Shown here: positions 53,601 through 64,000 of the stretch, piece after piece
Layout: each line of letters starts with the position of its first letter
Numbering within the stretch: position 1 is the first letter of the stretch
NCBI RefSeq assembly: GCF_036417845.1
Contig: NC_089978.1
Coordinates: forward strand, 136,580,288 to 136,644,287
Direction of reading: 5' to 3'
Source of the DNA: Apteryx mantelli
Taxonomy: Eukaryota; Chordata; Aves; Apterygiformes; Apterygidae
DNA: 64,000 bases
Made by a program: the position numbers and the translations under genes
Notes under the pieces: model-generated
What the model saw: only the letters and a program-made list of their open reading frames with translations
Told to the model about the DNA's origin: nothing
Databases searched by the model: none

Positions 53601-56600
53601 ACTGAAGAACACTGATTTATTAGTGAAACCAGGACAGGGACAATCAGCTAACTCTAAAAATCTCATCTACCTGGAGAAGTTCTTTCTATGTCAAACAGGC
53701 TGATGATTTGCAAGGCCAGCTAGCTCCTAGTGACATTAGAAGATCTCCTAGATCATAAGCACCTCCTGTTGCCATTAGCATTATCCTGCACCATATTTTA
53801 GTCTCAGTGTGAAATTAAGTGCTAAACATAGGGAAGACTCCACTTCACTTAAGCAGTATTTTTAAGGCTGTGACTTACAAAAGGAACATAAGGGAGATAG
53901 GGGTTCAACTAGTTTCTTTTGAGAATGCATTTGCAGGAACATAATCCCTGAATATACTATTGATTTATACAGCACCTGACACCATGGCATCCCAACAATT
54001 TGAGTTTTTAAATCCCCTCCTACTAAACAAAATATGTGAAAACAACCCTAGTGGTTGTAAAGCTCTCCTGCAGTTATAGTAATACAAGTCTTTGGAGAGG
54101 ACATTGTTATTTTGTATAAAGAAGAGTCTGTTTAAATTGAAATTGCTGCAATACTGGACTTGAATTCAAAAAAGACACAGCATATTTTGACACAAACAAA
54201 GATGCATGCAAGTATTGAAACAGCTGGAAATGGGGGATTAAGAGACTATTGTTATTTTGGCTCCTGTGAGCATGCAAAGAAGCTTGACACAATCTGACTG
54301 TGGTTTAGGAGGCAGAGGTGGAAAGCAGATGAAGCTGCCAGGTTGATGCAATTTTCTGGTTTACTTGCAGATTGCCACCACCCCAGAGAGGCTGTCACAG
54401 CAGCATGGGTGGTGGAAAGTTCTCAGCACGGATGTCCTTGACAGTCCCTTCAGTGATGTCAGTACCATGCATGCTGAAAGCACTTGAGATCTCTACAATA
54501 TAAAAGCAAAATAGAGCAGAAGAATCATACAACAGAGCAAGTGAATTCTCCCTCTCCAGGAAAGAAAGCGAATGAGTAAAAAGAAAATAGAACAGGAGGG
54601 AGTAAAGCAGTGGTCTGGTCTACAGTGGGATAGTACCTGCATCCTTGTAGCCAATGGCAGCTACTGTTGCAGTCAAATCGGGGCAAGCAAGATGCAAATC
54701 AGTGCAACACAGTCAACTCCACCCGCAGCTGTGTTTGTCTTCAAAAGAAGTTTGCTTTGGTTACTGGCCAGAGACTACTGCATGTGCACACAAAAGAAAG
54801 GAGATAGAGCAAGGAGGGACAGAGTCGCGAAGGAAAAGACTAAAAGGAGATAAGAACTAAAAATGGCAGGGAAAGGAGGATGGAGGCCATCCAGAGAGCA
54901 GAATGAATGGGATAATGCATGAGAGAAATGAAAGGAAATAAGAGAGAGAAGAAGAAGAGAAGAAAAACCCTGAGGGAAGATCAGAGATGGGCCAGTCACA
55001 GAAGGCTCCCCTGGAACGCCACACATCCTGTCTGTGCAAGGGGAAAAGGATGCTGTGTACCCCATGGTACGGGGCTCACTCATCCTACGCACTGAGAAGA
55101 CAGACTAGAGGAGTGTGACAGAGAATGGAGGAGAAGACAAATGTTTCTCCCAGCTATTCTGAAAGCTTTAATCTTTGCGAGCCTGGCTTCTGGTATACAC
55201 AAAATTCAGTCATACTACTGCCAGGAATTCTGTTAGCCACAAGCTTATCCTAAAGCAGGGGAATTTCAGCCTCATTTCAATATGGGCTGCATGATTCCCA
55301 GGCTAGTGAGCCCTCCAGGAGCTCAGTGCAAGCATCCTCACAATTTACATCCTCCAAATGAAAACCTTCAGAAGCCATTTTAGCTGAACAGCTTATTTGC
55401 ACAGGAAATCTCCCTCAGCTGCAGCCTTTCTTGTGCAACTATCTGTCTAGTGAAAACTCTAGAGCACAAATCACTTACCTGCAACACAGGTAGCAAAAAC
55501 AGCACCCAAGGAGAATTTGAATTGCCTGCAGCAAAGCCAGGAACTGGGAACTGTGTCATCTTAAAAGAAACATGAGTAAAGAGTAGTGAGTCTCAACTGC
55601 CACTGAGACCAGATTGGCTGAGTTGACCTCTCTGCACAGTTTGTAGTGGCACATTCACCTCTGCATTGGAAAAAGACAGTTACAATCTGGCATGTCACCC
55701 TAGAAAGGTTGCTAGTCCCTCCCCTGTGCAAAGAAGCAAAGATGTGCATTTTGCACCAATTAAGCTAGGCCCAGTTTGTAGCTAGTTAAGTGATACCAAC
55801 GCAAATACCAGTTTATTGAGGTTGTGTCTAGGACTTGCTGCCAGCAACAGAAATCAGGGCCAAAACACAGGTGCAGGCAAGTGCTGAAGAGGAAGAGAAA
55901 GACTGAAGAGGAAAAATCAAGCAGGGGAATAGCAGAAAGGAATAAAAGCAGTAGTGCAGGGAGAAAAAAAATACATTTTGAAGCTTTTATTTTGGATGAT
56001 GAGAAAAACACGAGTAAATGGAATTTCCTGGATTTCTGTGCTGTCCTGGCTAGTATCGCTGCAATATTTTGTTCAGATTCACAACACTTTCTGGATCTCT
56101 TTTGAAGGTACCTGAAATTGTCCTCCCAGGAAAAGCCTTCAGCAGCCAGCCCTCTTCTGAATGAATGGGCAAAATGAGGGGACAACAAAGGAAGGAAGCC
56201 CATGCTGCTAAATTCCAGAAGATTTCACTCATCTGAGAGTGGTGGACAATCCTTTGAGAGAATATGCTCAGCGTTCCCCCTTCCAGAGGAGACAGACTTC
56301 TTCATTTGGAGAATGTCTCCCCATTTGTCCTGTCCCTCAGCTCAGCTCTTGGCTTGAGGCCTGGAAACAATTTCATTTGTATGTGGAAAGTGAGGCCCAG
56401 GTTTGTAAAAGACCTCTCCAGTTCATGCCTATCTCACCCTACTATGATGGAGCAGCCATTATAGAGATCTGTGTCAGTGGTGCCTTGCTGCTGTGTTCAT
56501 AGCAAGCCAGTGACCAAGAGGAATTTCTCAGCCCCTGAGGCACCAAGTAAGTATGAAGAACATCCTGAGAAGAAAGGGGAAGTGGGGAGACCTCAGACAC

Positions 56601-57120
56601 TTCAGTCCCTGGGCCTTCTGCAAAGGCAACAGGCTAGTTGTTCACTACATGCCAGACAGGCGGGTCATGCTTCCCCCTCAGCCCTGAGCATAGCTCCCTG
56701 CGTTGCCAGGGGCACATGGCACCAACACCGCATGAAAGCCTCTACATTCACTCTCAAACTGTACCACCTTGCGCTGCTCTGAAGGCAATGGGCAGTGGGA
56801 AGCAGGGAACCTGTCCCTGTCTTAACTCACTGTTTCTGCCTTTTCCAGTCCTTCAGCCATTTCTCTCCTCCCACTCCATCCTTGGCTCCTGGCATTCCTC
56901 GTCACTGCCAGTTCCTCATCCCCTCACAGGCTTTTCTTCTACCCCTTCCCAGCTCATGTGCCATATATTCAACAATGACTCCGTTAGTGATGGCACTCAA
57001 AATGTTTGTGTCACATTTAGGTTTAATGTTATGTGGAGGCCAGCGAGAACTTATGTCTCTGAAAGCCACAGGGGCCCGCCAGCTCTGAATGAGGGGAGGG
57101 ATTGTAATTTGGTAGCTGCC
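50678..57120. other. Intergenic, no gene seen
   Basis: Only short overlapping frames, none recognisable. I found no further CR1 copy, LTR or RNA gene here. Confidence 0.55.
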
Positions 57121-57330
57121 TCCACATACGCAACACGTGCATGCGCTACAGGTACTGACCTGTTTGATCGACACAGTGCTGGGCTCAAGCCACGTACTTA
57201 GCTGTTCAGCTCGTCGGCCTGCTCAGACCAGTCCCCGAGCCACGCAGAGGCGCCGAACGGGCCCAGTCAGCATGCAGGCAGCTGCCTGAGCCCCCATGGC
57301 CAGGGCCCAGCATGCGTATGGCCCCTGCCA
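57121..57330. other. Small CpG-containing GC-rich patch
   Basis: CpG dinucleotides, rare elsewhere in the window, cluster here (for example CTCGTCGGC and CGCAGAGGCGCCGAACGGGC). It could be a weak promoter-like patch or simply a GC-rich spot. No gene start is visible next to it. Confidence 0.35.
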
Positions 57331-60300
57331 CCATCACAGCTCTGAGCAGACCAGAAACACTTTCCTTTCCCCTCTCCAACCTGGTAAGCTGGCCAGCCAG
57401 AGATGGGTAAGAGAGGAAGAGGAGAGAGAGGATAGAGCACTAAAATCTCTCCTCCCCGCTCCCTCAAATGAAGGCTGTCTGCTGCCCCCCGGTGGCCATT
57501 TTGAGGAACAAGCAGCCCAGATGCCCAGGGACCCTGCATGCCTATGCACACACAGGGTTTCTAATCTAAACCTTTTCTTAATTTGTCTCAAAAATCTTCC
57601 ACCCTGGGTCAGAGGATGCTCTGGCTTCCCAGAAGTAGCCTGTGTACAAAATCCTGCCCTCAGCGACCTTCCCCACCCCTGCCTTCTGGGACCTGCTCTC
57701 TCCCACCCCGGGGCCAGTCACTGAGTTAGAGGCGTGCTCCAAGCTGTCAGGCGAGCCTATAGGCAAGGTGACACCTGCTTCTTTTAAGGTATGAGACACC
57801 TCCTGGCAGGAGCTGTCTGTGCCAGCGGCACAGCTACCAGCAAAGGTCTGTGGGAGAAGCTGTCCTTCGGGTAAGTGATTAACCCTAACAGCCTCCTGAT
57901 CCTGCTCAGTGTGGTGCCTATGGCTGGTGTTGTAAGGGCATGGAAAGCAACCATGTCACAGCTTGTGTACCATTTTCCTAAGTATGAAACAGCACCTTGG
58001 GCAGGAGGCACTGTCAGTGTGGTCTTGGGGCCCAATTCACGTGTGAATGAACACTGGTGTGATCATGAAGCCACGCTCACCTGATTGATAGAGATCACCT
58101 GTTCTCAGCCTACAACTGCAAAGTGCCAAAGACGTGAAACACTGGATGGTGGCTCCAGTCCTGGCACTTCCACTGGGCCACCACAAAGCCTCATGCCTCT
58201 GCTTCCTGACTTGTGAGGAAAAATCAACAGCAGTTACCTATTGCTGTACATTCTGCTGAGGAGAGAGGTGGGGAGCAGTGAGTTGTTTGTGAGGAGTGAT
58301 TAATTAGGACTGTATTTTCTTTTGTTAGATATACTGGGGAGATAGCGTTGTGTTATTTTTAATCCTCCCCCTAAATTGATCATTTAGATCATACCACGTC
58401 AAACCATGGATAGTTCATTGTGCCTCTGACCTACCCCTGTATCCATATTACATTGCATTCACCAGCAGTTTGGACACCACTCCCGGTCACCATCAGAGTA
58501 TCTACCCAGTACCTCATCTGGGCTTTCCAACTTGATAAGTTTGCACTGTCAAAACTCTGTGATTATTCATAACCAAACCAGAGAATTAAGTACCAGCTTG
58601 GGGACACATGCTAGAACAGTGGTCACTGTAGCAAGGTAAGGTCTTTCCCTGAGACGGAAAGTTACCTGGCACTAAGTCTGTCGGTGGACTTGAGTTTGTG
58701 TTGGACCCAGCACACAGATGCAGGAGATCCCTCAGTTATTCTGGACATTGATTTTATTCTAAGTACACTACTTCATATAATACTGGATCAGACCATCTGG
58801 CCTTGTTATGCTTCTTCTAATAACTCCATAAAGAGAAACCTTGTTCCCCTCCTAACATCCGCTAGCAGTACTGTCCATCTCCAAAGTCAATTGGCCACAG
58901 CACAGGGACAGGACAGGGGAGTGTATCCCTCTCTTCTGTTGACCTGCTTTTCTGTATCTCTGACCGAGACTGTCCCCCTGCTCACCAAACTCGCTGCCCA
59001 GTCATGGTCTTCTCCATGTAGCCTCAGCCCAACATATAGAGGTTCCTCAAAGCTCTGGAATAGTGATTGGCATCAACAGTTCCACTTTACAGATACAAAG
59101 GAACTCACTACTGTGAAAATCTAGCCTGAGCAGGAGGAAGAATTGTCTCAGGGTCATATTGTTGTCCCAAGAGAGTTATGCTACAACCTACCCAATCTCA
59201 CCACTTTGTTTTCCAAGTAGAAGGTGCACTTCTTCAACACATACCTCAAATACAAACAAACATCTTTGAGCATATTATGAACAAGCCCCAAATCAAGCCA
59301 GCTAAACAAAAGTGAAATCCTCCACAACACATGCAGTTCTCTCCCTGCGGAGAGGATGAGAGAGAGACAAAGAACCACACATTGCAGATCTGAGTCAGGG
59401 CACCAAATGCTCCACCGGAAAATGCTCAGACACCATGACAATGAAGGCAATCTAGGAACCCAGAGAGAAGAGAAAGGTTTTCTGTTCTCTTCCTCTCCTT
59501 TCTCCCCTCTATTTAAGGTGATACACTTCTTTTTCTCAGTGTCTGACTTCAGTTCTTTGTCCAAGAATGCATGTATTGCCACATTTAAATAAGGGGTCAG
59601 ACTATGCACTCAGTTACACTGTTATGAGCACAAAAAAAGGTCAAACCTCAGTGCCTTTAAAGACAATGTGAAACTGTCTTTGACTGTCATGGGATCAGAG
59701 TCCATCCCTGCTGAGGAATTCTCCCTGGTTACACAGAGGCTGCAGAAATCAGCACCTGGCCCACTGGGCCAAATTCTCTCTCTTTTGCCTTAGCTTCTAG
59801 CAGGTTGAAACTAGAGGTTAATGTGCTTCTCCATAGGGCAGGATTTTAAGCTATAAATGGAATGTTATATACAACAGCCTGATTCTGAGTATTTTTTCTT
59901 CCTCATGTTTCCTGATGCTCTAGCAGATTACTCTTAAGCCAGCAGCCCTTGGCATTTCAGTGACTGCATCAAACAGCTCTGCCAGGGACAGGTTTAGGTG
60001 CTCCAAGTGATTTCCTCAAGCCAATGGAATGCCAGTATATGAAGCACACACGTTAGGAACAGGTGTTGAATCCTGTGACTGGTGTACACCTATCCTCTGA
60101 TCATCAAATCACACAACAGGAGTGCTCCTACTAGTCATGCAACATGGGCAAGCCTTCATCACTGAACTGTGCTAGGGAACATGCTGTCCAATAGCCTGTG
60201 CTGGCTACAAGGCAACACTGCTGCACTGTCCCCACATTGGGTGCAGCTGGTGGATAGATCAGAGATCAAACCTCCAGCTGGGGCCAGCACATGGGTTCAC

Positions 60301-63300
60301 AGAGCAGCTGGGTACTGACAGAAACTGAAATCTTCAGTGGTTTGCATTAATGTGCTCTCCATGAACTGCAGTGGCTAAAGAGAGATGAACTATACATCCT
60401 GCTCAACCATTTCTGCCACAGTGGTGGGAAAGTCTGGCAGGTGCAGTAAGTGAAGACGAACAACTGAGGGTGGTATCACGTCAGAGGGCTCCCCTGGATC
60501 ACAAGTCAACACCTGCATGTTTGCACCAAAAACATGCGATACTCTGCAAGGTTACTTTGCATCTGCAGGAGCTTTGAGACTGTTATTAGTTTACTACTAC
60601 ACTAAAGCAACTTTGGTGTGAGTAAGGTTAAGAGAAGGTGTTCTCAGGCCTGTCTTACCCCCAGAGTTTGCATGGAGGACACTACCGGGGTTAGACCTGG
60701 AATTTTTAGCAAAATGTTGTTCCCAGCACAGACAGTTATATGGGTATAAAGAAACTGCCCTGCTCCTCCCCATTCATGACTCAGCTATGCTGGGGAAGCA
60801 TTTTTATGTTGTCACAGCTGAGTCTGCAGTGCTTTCATTGTATGATTCTGTGGATTCTCCTGACCTTGCAGCCAGGAAAGTGATCCAGTTGATAACACGG
60901 TCTCTTTGGTTCTGTCTTTCCTGCCCACAAAGGTATGTTTTCACAGTCTAATTTCAGCTGGCTCTCCCTAGACAATCTAAAGGAGATGAAGTACCAGTAA
61001 TTTTTACCTTAATGCCACTAGCTGATGTCAATGGTATGTCCCCCCCTCCCCAGCCTCCACCCTTTGCTGGATTCAATTCCTGGACAAATGACATCCAGGT
61101 AAAAAAGCTACAGCCTCTGACTGTTCCTCCTTTCTTTGTGTCTTTATCTTTCTATCTCAGCCAAGTCAGACATCTAAATATTGTTAGACAAAAGCAGGTA
61201 AATCTTTTTCTTCTGTCAATCCCAGACAACATCCACTTGCAGATCCCATTCCACAGCCCCTGAGATTCAACAGCTACCATTTAGATGGAGAGCAGGTGCC
61301 AGCCAGGGAGCCTCAGGCTCTAACACTTGCTAATCACTCATGAATGCATGTGCAAGAGCCAGTCTTGGAGAAAAGGAGAGGGTGGGCAGGTGGGGGTAAG
61401 GGCCAGGCAGTGTGGGTGTTCCTGTCCCAAACAGTGATAACTTTGAAAGAGAAGCATCCTTTCCGTACTCCTCCCCACCTTCCCTGTAATCAGACACCCA
61501 CTTCACAGGGAACCAGCTCTTAAAAAGACAAGTATGGGGATTTTCAGGGGCTTAAAAAAAAAAACAGATAGCACAGGATGGGCACGGTGCCTTGCCTGAA
61601 AAGTATGTGGTAACTGGAAAACTTGGTTAGTAGGATGCATTAGGAGCACAAAATTACTCACAGACTGTGTGCCCATTTATGACCTGCATGAATGTAATTA
61701 CAGTCGTCCACTTGCCACATAATCTTCATTAGTTCTGTTCTGATATGCATTAACAATGGTGAAATACATAAGATCAGCCTCACTTAGATGAGAGAAGTGG
61801 AAGAAAAGAGGTGTCAATACACAGTGCAAGGAACTTGAGAAAGACTTAACCACACATGCAATCTAGCTACCACTTTCAGTGCCCCACTCTAACAGAAGGC
61901 TCTAGACAGGTATGGATTTTGCATAAACTTTTCCACTGGTGAATTTTAGGAAAAAAATTTTCTCCCCATCAGAATAGGGGAGAAAAGCAAAGAAGCCCCA
62001 GGAAAAAGTGCTTCTGTTTCATTTCAAAGTTCATAAGCAGAGTGTGTTTGGGGAAAAAAAGTCAGACTGCCTGCTGAAGAGCATCCTCTGGGACAAGAGT
62101 GTGGGAGTGACATGTTTTGAGGCTACATAGGGCCTTTTTACAGTGAGAAACACATGACCTGCTATTCCCCTCTGGTGGTGGAAATGGCAGAAACTGTAAC
62201 TCAGTAAGCATTTGAACACAGCTACCTCTCTGCCATTTGCTTGTACTAAAAGGACATCAAATTAAGCCTTTAAGAACCACACTGTGGCTAAAGGGAAGAG
62301 GGAAGAATCCAAGCAGAGAGGTCACATGGAAGGTTTTACCCAATATGCACAATCTCTGCTTGTTCCCTAGAGCTTTGCATAATCCTGGCTCCAATCTGTG
62401 TTGTTAACAAGTCTTTCCTTGGGGAGACTATTCCATATTCCATCTGATGCATACTGATAGGAAGTGCTTCCTGAGATGAGTACATACAAGTATAGCACTC
62501 CAGCATTCTGTGTGGCAGGTTGGCATGTAAGAAAGGGCTGGTAAAGAAAGAAGGGGCCCATCAAACCTTAGAAATCTGGTTTGGCTCATTAGCCTCCTGC
62601 CCACCTGTTTTTTGACATTCTGCCTTTCCTGCCTGTGCAGGGAGGCACTGGGTTTTGTGCCAGTGAGTCCTTTGTCACAGTCTGCCTCTCCACTGCTAAC
62701 AAAGGGCCACATCATCCTGTAATTCTCAGGTAATTGAGAGACTAGGTTGTTAATGGGAGTCAGAAGCTTTGTCCTTTTCCTGACCTGCTCCCCTAAAGTT
62801 TCAAGAGAAAAGAAAACTATATTTTAATATGAATGAGAGTCTAATTTTTGTTATTCTTTCTTGACTGTCTTCCTTCCACAAACATGTCATCTCAGGTCCA
62901 GACTGTGAGCTGTGACCAAGTCACAGGGGGGCAAGCTGTCTGGAGCCAAGAGTTGGGCTAGTACTGAGGGCTACAGGTCAGAAATGAAGTGTTTTCCTAA
63001 TTTTAACATGAGAGAGCTCAATATAGACAAATATCAAAGATGTCTGCTTGGAAGAAAAGCCAGACAAGTTCAAAAGAATAGAAGGGGCAGGTAGAAATCC
63101 TGTGTGCCCTCCCCTACCACACACACCTCTGACAGAGAATGATGGCTCCCAGGGAAACCTCCGGGGGGCAACAGGGCCTAGACCATGGTTCCATGTTCAC
63201 TAATACCAGGCCTCACCCTGCCGGCTCTCTGAGCAGTATGAACATGAGAAGGATGACACAGGGACACTCCATGACATGTCATAGTATTCACCAGAACACA

Positions 63301-64000
63301 AATAATCCATTTTTGAGCTAGCTGAAGAGGACAGAACAGCACCTAATCTATGTAAAATTTGAGACAACCAGTACAATGTTACCCTGCTGATTAAAATGAG
63401 TTTAGCATTGTTCTGAGGTAGGACCCAGTGGTACAAGCTCCAGAGCTGGATTTACAGTATCAGTCAGCCTCAGTGCTTTCCCAGCTCTGGCCTCTGTAAA
63501 CTGGTCTGCTTATACTACTTCAGTGCAAGTTTTGAGCTCCAGCTCTCTGAAGGCAGTAACCCTACTGACACTAACTCAGGATCCCTTTTAGGAGGAACTT
63601 TCTGCCTTTCTTGCATGGTCCTGCCTCATCTGTGCTGAGGCTAAGAGTGCTTTTCAATCTGATCTTTTATTCCTGCTGTTGAAGGACTATGGAAAGGGTT
63701 CATTAGGACATGCTTCATCCCAGTGAGTGATTCCATTCACTTCCATGCACTTAGTGAGGCAACATATGCTTACTCACCTGAGTAATGCTCCATAGCATTA
63801 GGCCCTTAAGGAATTGAGAACCGCAAACTTACTGCAGTAAGAGGGGAGAGAGACACACATCTTTGGGCTGAAAAACAAATTCCTGTTATTTGACCTTCTT
63901 GGGAAGAATAGCTAAATCTTCACTGGGGCTAGACTAGATCTGAACTAGGTAGCTATTCCAGCTGAAAACAGTTGCAAGAGAAACAGAATGAGTGGATACT
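57331..64000. other. Intergenic, no gene seen
   Basis: Two exon-like intervals with plausible AG and GT borders occur (57789-57870 and 60871-60932), but neither joins a recognisable protein. No transposon, RNA gene or long convincing frame was found. The window ends in ordinary AT-rich sequence. Confidence 0.5.

Noticed and set aside
56638-57201. 187-codon open frame on the + strand
   Set aside because: Composition is Ser/Pro/His/Cys-rich as in random pyrimidine-rich DNA, several other frames overlap it, and no motif is seen.
59181-59609. 142-codon open frame on the - strand
   Set aside because: Not recognised, no splice or poly(A) context found, and its length is compatible with chance.
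60871-60932. 61-bp exon-like interval with AG and GTATGT borders
   Set aside because: Too short to identify and not joined to any other convincing exon.
40015-64000. Search for NANOG homeobox, GDF3 cystine-knot and C-type lectin domain exons expected near AICDA
   Set aside because: None of the diagnostic motifs was found in the readable frames.

Overview
This looks like bird nuclear DNA. It carries a complete activation-induced cytidine deaminase gene (AICDA) of avian type. It also carries several CR1 LINE retrotransposons with the avian CR1 3' end (tandem 8-bp tail next to the motif TTGGAAGGGACCTCTGGAGA). The sequence is AT-rich by eye and gene-poor, and I saw no SINEs or tRNA genes. I cannot name the species.

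Layout: 1-4.5 kb is the upstream flank of AICDA with a TATA-less promoter candidate. AICDA lies on the + strand from 4.58 to 11.75 kb: five coding exons, 198 codons, and a 2.1-kb 3'UTR with a perfect 8-mer miR-155 site and an AATAAA. 12.8 to about 17.3 kb is an old, nearly full-length CR1 on the - strand. It keeps a reading-frame piece of the ORF1 esterase, broken endonuclease and RT frames, and a G-rich hexamer array near its 5' end. 22.57-23.25 kb holds an unrecognised 155-codon reading frame on the - strand with an acceptor-like site and a poly(A) signal. 23.55-24.07 kb is an old CR1 tail. 26.3-28.7 kb is a younger, 5'-truncated CR1 with an uninterrupted 754-codon frame. 34.5-35.8 kb is a diverged tandem duplication of an unrecognised repeat. 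37.8-40.0 kb on the - strand is the most notable item, a decayed APOBEC1 gene with its three recognisable exons still in order. 43.1-43.8 kb holds two splice-compatible candidate exons for a type II membrane protein. 45.9-46.4 kb is a CR1 RT fragment on the + strand. 50.3-50.7 kb is a likely solo LTR. The remainder, including 50.7-64 kb, shows no gene I can support.

How it fits together: AICDA and APOBEC1 are sister members of the AID/APOBEC family and are linked on human 12p13. Here AICDA is intact, with every zinc and catalytic residue present. Its APOBEC1 neighbour, convergent and about 26 kb away, is broken by a frameshift and stop beside an A/T-rich tract, by a changed zinc motif (SWSPC to SWNSC) and by a lost splice acceptor. 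The window therefore records loss of the RNA-editing deaminase next to a preserved antibody-diversifying one. This is inferred from sequence reading alone; no database search was run.
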